A stretch of DNA of 13,166 bases from NCBI GenBank assembly GCA_018110855.1, contig JAGBFZ010000078.1, positions 1 to 13,166 of the forward strand, read 5' to 3'. Origin of the DNA: Oscillospiraceae bacterium. Lineage in GTDB: Bacteria; Bacillota; Clostridia; Oscillospirales; Ruminococcaceae. The notes beneath the pieces are model-generated. The model had not been told where the DNA came from. It made no database searches and saw only the letters and a program-made list of their open reading frames with translations. The translations under genes were made by a program, and so were the position numbers. Below, in pieces: positions 1-8,000 of this stretch; the first letter of the stretch is position 1; every line of letters starts with the position of its first letter.

Positions 1-447
1 ATTCGAGAACTGTGAAGGAATAAAGCTGTCGGGAATTTCCTTTGCAAGCTCCTCAGCCTTGGCAATTGCGCCCTTCATGCCCTTTGCACCCTCGGTGAGG
101 ACAAGCTCTGCGCCGTATGCCTTCATGAGCTTTCTGCGCTCCACGCTCATTGTTTCGGGCATTGCGATGATGATCTTATAGCCCTTTGCCGCTGCTGCAG
201 AGGCAAGACCTATTCCTGTATTGCCGCTGGTAGGCTCGATAATGGTGCTGCCCGGCTTTAACACGCCCTTTGCCTCGGCATCCTCAAGCATTGCCTTGGC
301 GATCCTGTCCTTTACGCTGCCTGCGGGATTGAAATACTCCAGCTTTGCGTATATCTTTGCCTCAAGTCCCTCGGCTTTCTCGATATTCTCAAGCTCCAGC
401 AGAGGGGTGTGACCGATAAGGTCGGTGATCTTCTTGTAAACCTTCAT
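1..447 (-). CDS. cysK: Cysteine synthase (O-acetylserine sulfhydrylase), N-terminal part
   Basis: This is a PLP enzyme that makes L-cysteine from O-acetylserine and sulfide in the cytosol. The first 149 codons are visible and the rest lies beyond the left edge. The family's opening signature IGHTPLLEL is at residues 11-19. The PLP-lysine motif NPAGSVKDR is at 40-48, with K46 as the Schiff-base lysine. The substrate loop PTSGNTGIG is at 72-80, followed by a Rossmann-like stretch and [10 protein letters not shown]. The ATG at 447-445 is preceded by an AAAGGCGG ribosome binding site, and the protein starts where CysK proteins usually start. It has its own promoter (511-539), so it is transcribed separately from the upstream gene. 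Cystathionine beta-synthase-like relatives share these motifs, but the length of the N-terminus and the motif wording fit CysK best. Family assignment is very secure; the C-terminus is unseen. Confidence 0.95.
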   Translation of the reverse strand, partial: MKVYKKITDLIGHTPLLELENIEKAEGLEAKIYAKLEYFNPAGSVKDRIAKAMLEDAEAKGVLKPGSTIIEPTSGNTGIGLASAAAAKGYKIIIAMPETMSVERRKLMKAYGAELVLTEGAKGMKGAIAKAEELAKEIPDSFIPSQFSN

Positions 448-484
448 ATGTATCCGCCTTTCTGTTTGTTGAATTTATTAAATT

Positions 485-499
485 AGATATCTCCTATCT
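485..499 (-). promoter_or_regulatory. Candidate operator in the cysK leader
   Basis: The arms AGATA and TATCT are separated by 5 nt, just downstream of the -10 box of the cysK promoter and covering the first transcribed bases. The flanks are AT-rich. A repressor bound here would block cysK transcription. Sulfur genes in Firmicutes are often repressed by the Rrf2-type regulator CymR, so such a regulator is a reasonable guess. I cannot match this site to a defined CymR consensus, and a 5-bp dyad may be chance. Confidence 0.35.
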
Positions 500-510
500 G
501 TTTAATATGA

Positions 511-539
511 ATTATATCACATCATTTCCCATTTGTCAA
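511..539 (-). promoter_or_regulatory. Sigma-A promoter of cysK
   Basis: Read on the minus strand, TTGACA (539-534) and TATAAT (516-511) are both perfect consensus hexamers separated by exactly 17 bp. Transcription would start near 505, giving a leader of about 58 nt before the ATG at 447. A consensus promoter this strong usually needs a repressor or other control, which fits the candidate operator just downstream. Confidence 0.85.
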
Positions 540-576
540 TAGATTGACGAAATTTTTTTGTATTTTTTCTCAGAAT

Positions 577-608
577 TATAAAAGGGACTGCCCGTTTCGG
601 GGCAGTCC
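577..608 (-). terminator. Intrinsic terminator after the DUF3795-type gene
   Basis: A 9-bp GC-rich stem (GGACTGCCC at 585-593 pairing with GGGCAGTCC at 600-608) has a 6-nt loop and, read on the minus strand, is followed by CCCTTTTAT. It lies about 65 nt past the stop of the small Cys-rich gene and upstream of the cysK promoter, so it separates the two transcription units. Confidence 0.75.
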
Positions 609-672
609 ACCAATCTGTCGATAAAGTGTTCAAATGAATTTTTGTGCAGAGCTTATATCTATGTCCTCGTGC

Positions 673-1026
673 TTATTTCAATAATTCCTTGCAGGCATTG
701 TGCATTTCCTCAAGCCTGAAACGCTGCTCGCTGCCCTCGGGAGAGTATTCGTTTATCTTTTCGCAGGGAAAATCCTTACACTCCGCACAGAGCATGACGT
801 GCCTTTCCTTGCAGCACTTCCTTATACCGCAGCCCTTGCCGAACTTGTTGCAGTCGGCGGATACGGTGCGGCAGCCGCAGCAGGATATGTCCTTGGGATA
901 AAATTTCCTCTCCTCGGTGGAATATTCGTGGGCAAGGTATTTTCGCATTGTATCATCGTCCCGCTCTGTTGCGATATAGACGGGGCATTCATTGCACATT
1001 ATTCCGCAGCATGAAACTGTTTCCAT
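673..1026 (-). CDS. DUF3795-type small cysteine-rich protein
   Basis: This is a 117-residue soluble protein with 15 cysteines, at positions 6, 7, 11, 14, 49, 50, 52, 59, 66, 71, 72, 80, 83, 88 and 112. The opening CCGIMCNECPVYIA and the later CAECKDFPC are typical of the DUF3795 family, whose function is unknown. The spacing of the cysteines (CxxxCxxC near the start, CxxCxxxxC near 80-88) suggests metal binding, zinc or iron-sulfur; this is inference. The ATG at 1026-1024 follows an AAAGGAT ribosome binding site. It has its own promoter (1076-1104) and terminator (577-608), so it is a single-gene transcription unit. The length is that of the family. I know of no demonstrated activity, and neighbours give no hint. 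Confidence 0.8.
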   Translation of the reverse strand: METVSCCGIMCNECPVYIATERDDDTMRKYLAHEYSTEERKFYPKDISCCGCRTVSADCNKFGKGCGIRKCCKERHVMLCAECKDFPCEKINEYSPEGSEQRFRLEEMHNACKELLK

Positions 1027-1075
1027 AAAAAATTATCCTTTCAAAACGGGGAACAGAAATTCCCGAAGTAATTAT

Positions 1076-1104
1076 ATTTTAGCATATCGGGAGCAGTCCG
1101 TCAA
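1076..1104 (-). promoter_or_regulatory. Promoter of the DUF3795-type gene
   Basis: On the minus strand, TTGACG (1104-1099) and TAAAAT (1081-1076) are spaced 17 bp apart, about 50 bp upstream of the ATG at 1026. The -35 box begins only a few bases after the TAA stop of the preceding PH-domain gene (1110-1108). No terminator is evident in the short gap, so some read-through from the PH-domain operon is likely. Confidence 0.7.
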
Positions 1105-1107
1105 CAG

Positions 1108-2613
1108 TTAAAATCTCTCTCTGATAAGCTCCTGTACCTCCATGATGGGCAGGCTCCTTACCCTATGGCTGCCGATATGCTCCGAGCTTGTGAAGATATG
1201 CACATCGCAGGACTTGTTCATTCGCTGAAATATCGTCTGGGTTATCCGGATCTGGGAAACTCTTTCCAGAGGAACGGTGACTGTATGAAAATCGTAAATA
1301 TTGCAATATTTTGCACAGATGCTGTCCGAGGTGATGTTGATGCCGTTGGTGCAGTAGGCGCAAGCCTTTGCAAACAGCAGCCATACCGACGGTATCTCGC
1401 AGAGCACAGTCATGAAGGTGATAAGCTCCTTCCATTTGGGATATACCATAAGCATACCCAGCCCTGTCAGCTGAACCGCAAATATCAGAAGAGCGGGAGG
1501 TCCGATAAACCGCATTATATAGCTCAGCTTCGGGTTGATATAGGTCTCGCTTCGGGAAAAGCCCGTCAGGAGCCTTTCCATAACGCTGTCAAGTCCTCTG
1601 ACGCCGCCGCTTCCCGCCGCTCTGACAGAGCATATGGGAACAAATACGGGCAGCTCGTTTTTCCGCTTGCCGTAGCCTGTGCAGTTAACGTGAACGGAGG
1701 TCACGCCGAACAGCTTCATAAGCAGATTCTGCCGCATATCGGCAATATTTATCTTCCTGCTGTTGATGCAGTACATACGCTTGACAATAATTCCGCTTGT
1801 GATGATTATGCTTTTGCCCCGTCTGCTCACTGTGAAATTAAGATGCCGAAGGACGTTTGCCGCAAAGGAAATGACAAAGCCCAGACCGATTATTACCGAT
1901 ATGGCTATGCCTGCGGGGGATATCCCCGAAATGAGCCTTCCAACAAGGGCAGACACTGCGTCGGATACATCATTTACCGCCTTGAAAAAGTCCTTTTCAA
2001 GCCTGTCCCCGATAATATCGGTGCTTCCCGAAAGAGCGGTCATCAGCAGCACCACTCCCGACAATGCGGAGGAAAACAGCAGCGAAAAGGCGATAAGGCT
2101 CTTTGAGGAGGCTTTATATGTAAAGCTCATTCCCTCGCCGGAGGGCTTTTTGTCACCTCTGTTTTCGGGGCTGCGGAATGCCTTTGACAGAATATTGAAA
2201 AGCCTTGCTCTGTCGGGCTTATACATCATAAGGCTCAGGTCTGCGGCGGTCTTTCCGCCCGAGGCAGAGTCTGTGTCGATATAGACCTTCACTGCTCCCA
2301 GACGGGCAAGTATGGGATTTTCCTCGCTTGTCACCGCGCTGACGCTGAGACAGGGGATATGGGTCTCGGTTTTGAATATCATTCCCTTTTTTACGGTTAT
2401 TCCGCTTTCGTCTATCTCGTAAAAGGTGAAATACCACCTTACTGCCGCAATTGCTATCATAGCCGTCACTGCAAGTATATCCCAGCCTGCGCCCTTTGTC
2501 CATGAGTAAAGGTCGAAGCGAAGCGCCCACAGTCCTCGGACAAGAGGGATGAGCAGCAGCCAGAAGTTCTTTGTGGTATATCCGGGAAGAGCTGCGGGGT
2601 GCTGTCGTCTCAC
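1108..2613 (-). CDS. YdbT-like membrane protein with bacterial PH (bPH2/DUF304) domains
   Basis: A 501-residue integral membrane protein. Pairs of hydrophobic helices alternate with soluble PH-like beta segments: helices near 16-30 and 44-64, a soluble segment 65-145, helices near 172-193 and 233-255, a soluble segment 258-335, helices near 366-390 and 396-418, and a final soluble segment 422-498. That three-repeat layout and the length match the YdbT family of Bacillus (about 490 residues). The start is a GTG at 2613-2611 that overlaps the TGA of the upstream gene by 4 nt, so the two are translationally coupled; the purine-rich GGAAAGGAAGAG upstream serves as the ribosome binding site. In Bacillus, YdbS and YdbT are membrane stress proteins linked, as I recall, to bacteriocin resistance. 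The role here is unproven. PH-like domains may bind lipids or other proteins at the membrane. Confidence 0.82.
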   Translation of the reverse strand: MRRQHPAALPGYTTKNFWLLLIPLVRGLWALRFDLYSWTKGAGWDILAVTAMIAIAAVRWYFTFYEIDESGITVKKGMIFKTETHIPCLSVSAVTSEENPILARLGAVKVYIDTDSASGGKTAADLSLMMYKPDRARLFNILSKAFRSPENRGDKKPSGEGMSFTYKASSKSLIAFSLLFSSALSGVVLLMTALSGSTDIIGDRLEKDFFKAVNDVSDAVSALVGRLISGISPAGIAISVIIGLGFVISFAANVLRHLNFTVSRRGKSIIITSGIIVKRMYCINSRKINIADMRQNLLMKLFGVTSVHVNCTGYGKRKNELPVFVPICSVRAAGSGGVRGLDSVMERLLTGFSRSETYINPKLSYIMRFIGPPALLIFAVQLTGLGMLMVYPKWKELITFMTVLCEIPSVWLLFAKACAYCTNGINITSDSICAKYCNIYDFHTVTVPLERVSQIRITQTIFQRMNKSCDVHIFTSSEHIGSHRVRSLPIMEVQELIRERF

Positions 2614-3308
2614 TGCTTTTTCTCTTCCTTTCCGTTTTCCATATCGGTAAAGCTTAATTGCTCCGATGATAACTCGTCAAAGCTCAGCTGCCTTACACTG
2701 CCGAAATCCTCTGCTATATCGCTTATCTCCTCCGAGCTGAATATTGCAGAGCTGTCGGTATAAACATATCCGCTGTCCTCGGGAGAATATTCCACAAAAT
2801 ATTTTCCGCCCTCGGGAGCGGGCTTTGCTTCGCAGCGTATTCTGAAAAGCTCCAGTATCTCTCCGCAGTCCTTGTCGGAGAGAAATAATATTGGCATATT
2901 CCCTCCCAGAGCTTTAAGGATTATGAAATTAAAGCCTGTATATCCCGAAAGGGGAGCTGAAACTCTTACTGCGTGCTGGACGGAGCTTAGCTTCATTATC
3001 CGATAGGTGCGGGAGAATATTCCCGAATAGGATATTATCTCCCGTTCGTTTATCACATATCGAAGCGACTTGTACCACATGGGCAGGAGAATTACGATAA
3101 ACACCACATAGACCGCTGCGGCGATTATCATAAGTGCGCTTATGACCCTGACGGGCATGGCGGGGGTGTCGGGCATATACTGAGGAAATTTATCCTTGGC
3201 GTACAGCCTCAGAATATTTAACAGCACAAGCAGCAGTATGGTCAATACAAAGGCTGCCAGCGATATGAACCTCCTTCCCTTTGGGTCGGAGCTGAAATTC
3301 CTGCTCAT
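2610..3308 (-). CDS. YdbS-like membrane protein with one bacterial PH (bPH2/DUF304) domain
   Basis: A 232-residue protein with two membrane helices (about 14-33 and 53-76) followed by a PH-like domain (about 80-157), where SLRYVINEREIISYSGIFSR and the SSVQHAVRV segment resemble the YdbS/DUF304 pattern. The start chosen is the ATG at 3308-3306: AAAGGAG lies 9 nt before it and the promoter lies upstream. A longer reading back to 3413 would place the promoter inside the coding region and is rejected. Residues about 165-232 form an acidic, Ser/Glu-rich tail that typical YdbS proteins (about 160 residues) lack; QLSF occurs twice in it. The downstream yDbT-like gene begins within its stop codon (GTGA overlap), so the two proteins are made together and probably form a complex. 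Confidence 0.8.
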   Translation of the reverse strand: MSRNFSSDPKGRRFISLAAFVLTILLLVLLNILRLYAKDKFPQYMPDTPAMPVRVISALMIIAAAVYVVFIVILLPMWYKSLRYVINEREIISYSGIFSRTYRIMKLSSVQHAVRVSAPLSGYTGFNFIILKALGGNMPILFLSDKDCGEILELFRIRCEAKPAPEGGKYFVEYSPEDSGYVYTDSSAIFSSEEISDIAEDFGSVRQLSFDELSSEQLSFTDMENGKEEKKQ

Positions 3309-3341
3309 CTGAGAAAACTCCTTTAAAATGGTTATAGGAAT

Positions 3342-3370
3342 ATTATACCATATTTTCCCGCACTCTGCAA
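3342..3370 (-). promoter_or_regulatory. Promoter of the PH-domain operon
   Basis: On the minus strand, TTGCAG (3370-3365) and TATAAT (3347-3342) have a 17-bp spacer and an extended -10 (TGG directly before TATAAT). Transcription would start about 27 nt upstream of the ATG at 3308. This position shows that translation cannot begin at the more upstream in-frame codon at 3413. Confidence 0.8.
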
Positions 3371-3479
3371 GTGATACTGCAAAAGTTGACGGTGATCGCT
3401 GCAGCAAAAACAATATTATCTATTCCTCCGTCTTTTAAACGGAAATTTTTCTTTATCTTAATAAATTACTGTAAAATAC

Positions 3480-3508
3480 TTGAAAAATATGTAAATATGG
3501 TGTATAAT
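3480..3508 (+). promoter_or_regulatory. Promoter of the binding-protein/receptor operon
   Basis: TTGAAA (3480-3485) and TATAAT (3503-3508) are separated by 17 bp. The start would be near 3515, leaving a leader of about 74 nt before the ATG at 3589, with a GAGGAA ribosome binding site at 3578-3583. The -10 box is about 160 bp from the divergent PH-operon -10 box, and the AT-rich stretch between them (3371-3479) shows no clear operator. I see no c-di-GMP (GEMM) riboswitch in the leader. Confidence 0.8.
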
Positions 3509-3588
3509 GAAAATAATCTCTTCACTAATTTCATTTATGACTTGCAAATTTCACATTTTTAGTTAACAAAAAGAATCGAGGAACAGCT

Positions 3589-5046
3589 ATGAAAAGAAAC
3601 AGAATAACCATTCTTACCATTGCTGCAGTTTCAGCTCTGTGGTCATTCAGCGGCTGCGCACAGGGAAATGACAGGCTTCTTGACAAAAACGATCCCGTTA
3701 CTGTGACCATCTGGCACTATTATAACGGCGTTCAGCAGACCATGTTCGATGAGATGGTGGATGAATTCAACCGCTCTGTGGGTATGGAAAAGGGAATAAT
3801 CGTGGAAGCTCTTTCAAAAAATTCCGTTTCAGAGCTTTATGAAAATGTTATCGCCTCGGTAAATGACGATGTGGGAGCGGAGGAGCTTCCCGACATTTTT
3901 GCAGCCTATGCCGAAACGGCTTATCTTGCAGATAAGGCAGGCAAGCTGGCTGATATCGGGCAGTATTTTACCGAGGAGGAGCTTAACGAATATATTCCCG
4001 GTTATATTCAGGAGGGCAGATTTGCGGGGGACGGCTCCCTTAAAATTTTCCCTATTGCAAAAAGTACAGAGATAATGATGCTCAACAAGACTGACTGGGA
4101 TAAATTTGCCGCCGAAGCAGGCGTTACCACTGATAGTCTTTCCACATGGGAGGGGCTTGCGGAGGTTTCCGGAAAATATTACGAATACACCGACGCTCTT
4201 ACCCCCGATATCCCCAATGACGGCAAGGCTTTTTTCGGAAGAGATTCCGTGGCGAATTACATGATAATCGGTGCAAAGCAGCTGGGCAGTCCCTTTGAGG
4301 CGGCAGACGAAAACGGCGTTATCTCCGCAAGCTCGGACAAGGCTGCGGTCAAAAGGCTCTGGGAAAACTTTTACGTTCCCTATGTGAAGGGCTATTATGC
4401 CGCCAACAGCCGATTCCGCTCCGACGATGCCAAAACAGGGGATATCATTGCTCTTATCTGCTCCACAACGGGAGCGGCATATTTCCCCTCCGAGGTAACT
4501 CTCGATGACGACAACAGCTATCCCATTGAAAATATGGTTTTATCCGTACCCGATTTTGAGGGAACATCTCCCTTTATCGTTCAGCAGGGCGCAGGAATGT
4601 GCGTTACAGGCTCGGACAAGAAAACAGAATATGCCTGCGCTGTATTTCTGAAATGGTTCACCGAGGAGGAGCGCAATATCGGATATGCCGTTAATTCGGG
4701 CTATCTTCCCGTAAAAAAATCTGCAAACGATTATGAAAAGATTTGCGCCGCCGCAGAGTCGGGCTCCATCAGCAAGGTAATGCAGGATACCCTTAATACA
4801 GCAATAGACGAGGTCAATTCCCGTGAGCTTTACACTGCGCCTCCCTTTGACAATTCGGATAAGGTAAGAGACTTCCTCGGTGATTATATTCAGGATACCG
4901 CTTCGGAGGACAGAGCGGCGGCTGAGGAGAGGATAGCAGGCGGAGAGGACTATTACTCCGTCATTGCATCCTATACCGATGACGCAGCCTTTGAAAAGTG
5001 GTATGAGGGCTTTTCGTCAGGCTTTGACATGACAGCAGGAAAATAA
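3589..5046 (+). CDS. Extracellular solute-binding lipoprotein (family 1 type)
   Basis: A 485-residue surface protein. It opens with a charged MKRNR, a hydrophobic helix (about 6-19) and a lipobox ending FSGC with the lipidated Cys at 23. The mature part starts with VTVTIWHYYNGVQQTMFDEMVDEFN (split here: VTVTIWHYY, then MFDEMVDEFN), the classic opening of family 1 binding proteins for sugars and related ligands. PIAKSTEIMMLNK (about 155-167) and the late FIVQQGAGMCV are also typical of that fold. The ligand cannot be read from sequence. No permease or ATPase gene is adjacent; the next gene, 46 nt on with no terminator between, encodes a Cache-GGDEF-EAL receptor. I therefore infer a sensing role, passing ligand state to the receptor, rather than transport. 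An alternative is that it works with permeases encoded elsewhere. Confidence 0.88.
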   Translation: MKRNRITILTIAAVSALWSFSGCAQGNDRLLDKNDPVTVTIWHYYNGVQQTMFDEMVDEFNRSVGMEKGIIVEALSKNSVSELYENVIASVNDDVGAEELPDIFAAYAETAYLADKAGKLADIGQYFTEEELNEYIPGYIQEGRFAGDGSLKIFPIAKSTEIMMLNKTDWDKFAAEAGVTTDSLSTWEGLAEVSGKYYEYTDALTPDIPNDGKAFFGRDSVANYMIIGAKQLGSPFEAADENGVISASSDKAAVKRLWENFYVPYVKGYYAANSRFRSDDAKTGDIIALICSTTGAAYFPSEVTLDDDNSYPIENMVLSVPDFEGTSPFIVQQGAGMCVTGSDKKTEYACAVFLKWFTEEERNIGYAVNSGYLPVKKSANDYEKICAAAESGSISKVMQDTLNTAIDEVNSRELYTAPPFDNSDKVRDFLGDYIQDTASEDRAAAEERIAGGEDYYSVIASYTDDAAFEKWYEGFSSGFDMTAGK

Positions 5047-5075
5047 GTAACGGTAATCATTATATCATCAGACAT

Positions 5076-5095
5076 AAGGAGGGTCGGGAGACTTG
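5076..5095 (+). promoter_or_regulatory. Strong ribosome binding site for a TTG start
   Basis: AAGGAGGG (5076-5083) is a near-perfect Shine-Dalgarno sequence, 9 nt before the TTG at 5093-5095. It decides the start: the next ATG codon (residue 24) lies inside the first membrane helix and would remove the Lys-rich cytoplasmic anchor. No good ribosome binding site precedes it. Confidence 0.8.
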
Positions 5096-8000
5096 AGTAA
5101 AAACAATCCTGTATCCAAAAAGAAAAAGAATGTAAGCTCTCCCTTATCTCACAAGCTGGTTATGCCAATGATACTGCTTTCCCTGCTTCAGATGGGTGCA
5201 TTTTTCACTGCTCTTGCCGTAAGCGGAGAATTTTCCTATATCAAGCGCTATGCCTACAATATGTTCAGCGAAAAGACTGAGAACAGGAAAAATTATGTCG
5301 AGAATATGCTGACTGACAAGGTGGCTCCATTATATGATGCAGCGTCGGATATAAATGCCATGACCGAAGCGTATCTTGAGGAAAAAGGCTGCTCTGCCGC
5401 AGATATCTCAGCTGACAAAAAGATCAATAAGGACATTATCAGACTGTCCTCACAGAGACTTGTGGAGCTTCTCAGAAGGAACTCCGTAAACGACGCTTTT
5501 ATTATTCTTGATTCGGGTGAGCTGTACTGCAAGGACAGTGCTGTAAAGAAAAGCGGTCTGTATCTCAGGGATCTGGATATATCCTCGGATGACAGAACGA
5601 GTAATTCCGATCTCCTTGTGGAGATGGGCAGCTCGGATATTGCTGAGGAAATGGGTATCTCTCTGGATGCGGAATGGTCGGCTCATCTGGAGGTCAGCAG
5701 GCTGAACGAGGAGGAGTTTGACTTCTTTTTCGGGACAATGGAAACTGCACGCAGTAATCCCGATATACCTGTGCTTGCTCTGGGGCATTGGACAGGCTTT
5801 TCGATCATCACTCCCATGGGGCAGCCAAGCATGAAATATACGGTTCCTCTCAGAGCTGCCGACGGCACAGTTTACGGCGTTCTGGGCGTGGGCATACTTG
5901 AAAAGACCTTCCTCAGCACTATCCCTTCCAATGATTTTTTCAATGAAAGCGCCTGCTACATTTTAGGTGAGGACAATAACGCTGACGGCAAATATACTCC
6001 GGTTGCTCATTCGGGGGCTATATACAGCCGCCTTGTGAATGAGAGCACCGTTATCAGCGACAAGGTAAAGCTGTCCTCGGGAATATACGACTTCAATGCT
6101 GATTCGGGCATTGATTCCATCGGCTGTATTCTCCCTATGAAGCTGTACAATGCAGGCTCTCCCTATATCAAGGAGAAATGGGCGCTTATCTCCGTTGCGG
6201 ACAGGGACAGGATTCTGAGCATTTACAACACTATCATCTCAATGCTGCTCTTATCCACTGCAATTTCCGTTGTTTTCAGCCTGATATGCGCAGTTATAAT
6301 AAGCAGGCGCATCACGACCCCCGTTACAAGGATCGCTGCTCTGCTGGACGAGAAAAAAGGGGACAGCGGCATAATCAGCTTCGACCCCTCGGGTATCACC
6401 GAGATAGACAGGCTGTCAGGCTCCATTACCGAGCTTCAGATAACTGTCAGAGAGCAGGCTTCAAGAGTTTCAAGGATAATCAGTATGGCGGATATGGGCA
6501 TTGGAGTGTTTATGTACGACCCTCATGACCGCACCGTTTTTATGGGCGAAAGCCTGATAAAGCTGCTGAATATCGTTTCCCTGCCCACTGAGGATACAGT
6601 GGTGGGAGCAGATGATTTCCTGAAGATAGTAAACGAGATAGATGACAGCGGCGTTCTCAGCTCAAGCGGCTTTATCAGCAAGATAATCGAGGCTCACGAA
6701 GAAGCCGAGTCCATCGAGCTTTACAGCAATGTGCTGAACAGGTGGTTCAGATGCAGGGTAATGCTGGGACAGGGCAATGTTATCGGACTTGTTATGGATG
6801 TTACGGGCAGCGTTATCGAAAAGAAGAAGATCGAGTACGAGCGCGATTATGACGTTACCACAGGGCTTCTTAACAGGCGGGCATATCTTAACAAGGTGGG
6901 GATCCTGTTTGCTGCTCCCGAAAAGCTGAAGACGGCTGCCTTTATTATGTGGGATATGGATAATCTCAAGTATGTCAACGACACCTACGGACATGACTTC
7001 GGTGATGACTACATAAAGACCGCTGCCAATGTTTTCAAGCTCTTCCGTGATCACGGAGGAATCGTTTCAAGGCTTTCGGGAGACGAATTCAACGTTTTCC
7101 TCTACGGCTATGACAGCAAGGACGAGATACGCGAAATAATCAGCACAGTGCGGGAAAAACTGATCGAAAGCTACTGTACTCTTGCGGACGGTACTCACTT
7201 CAGGCTCAGAGCCAGCGGCGGCGTGGCGTGGTATCCCGATGATTCGGATTCCTATGAGACTCTCATTAAATATGCGGATTTTGCCATGTACACCATCAAG
7301 CATTCCACAAAGGGAAAGATCGCGGAATTTGATATGAGCGCCTATAACAAGGACTCCATTCTCATAACGGGCGTGGAGGAGATGAACAGGATAATCGATG
7401 AGGAGCTGATAAAATACGCATTCCAGAGCATTATCTCCGCAAAAACGGGAGAGATATTCGGCTATGAAGCTCTTATGCGTCCTCAGTCGGAGCTGTTCAG
7501 GTCTCCTCTGGAATTGATCCGTATAGCCAAAACAGGTGCAAAGCTTTACGAGATAGAGCGGCTCACATGGCTCAATGCTCTCAGAAGCTTCCGAAGTCTG
7601 CGTGAAAACGGCATTGTGGACAAAAATGCAAGAGTATTTGTAAATTCTCTTTCCGACTGCAAAATGAAGCCCGAGGATGTTGAGCGCATTGAGGCGGAAA
7701 ACGGCGATATCCTTGACAGGATAGTGCTGGAGATACTTGAGGGCGAGCAGGCAAACGAGGAATTTATGAAGGCTAAGCAGAATCGTATCAAAAAGTGGAA
7801 CGCACTGACTGCCCTTGACGATTTCGGCTGCGGCTATAACAGCGAATATGCTCTTATCACTCTGGATCCCGATCTGATAAAGATCGACCGCTCAATTATC
7901 AGCGGCTGCGACAGCGATATAAGCAGGAAGAATATTATTATGAGCCTTGTATCCCATGCAAAGCTCAGGGATATCCTTGTGCTTGCGGAGGGCGTTGAGA

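Noticed and set aside
700..1014. A 104-codon plus-strand frame with an Ala-rich, seemingly membrane-like sequence
   Set aside because: It mirrors the Cys codons of the DUF3795-type gene (GCA antisense of TGC gives Ala runs), and has no ribosome binding site. The minus-strand gene has family motifs, promoter and terminator.
1165..2106. A 313-codon open frame on the plus strand
   Set aside because: It lies wholly antisense to the YdbT-like gene, its translation has no recognisable family or membrane pattern, and no ribosome binding site precedes it. The minus-strand frame shows coherent membrane helices and PH-like segments.
3309..3413. Longer N-terminus for the YdbS-like protein, starting at 3413
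   Set aside because: The promoter (3342-3370) would lie inside the coding region, and the ATG at 3308 has an AAAGGAG at ideal distance.
3509..3588. A c-di-GMP riboswitch in the leader of the sensing operon
   Set aside because: The leader is about 74 nt and AT-rich, without the GC-rich helices and conserved core expected of GEMM-I or GEMM-II.
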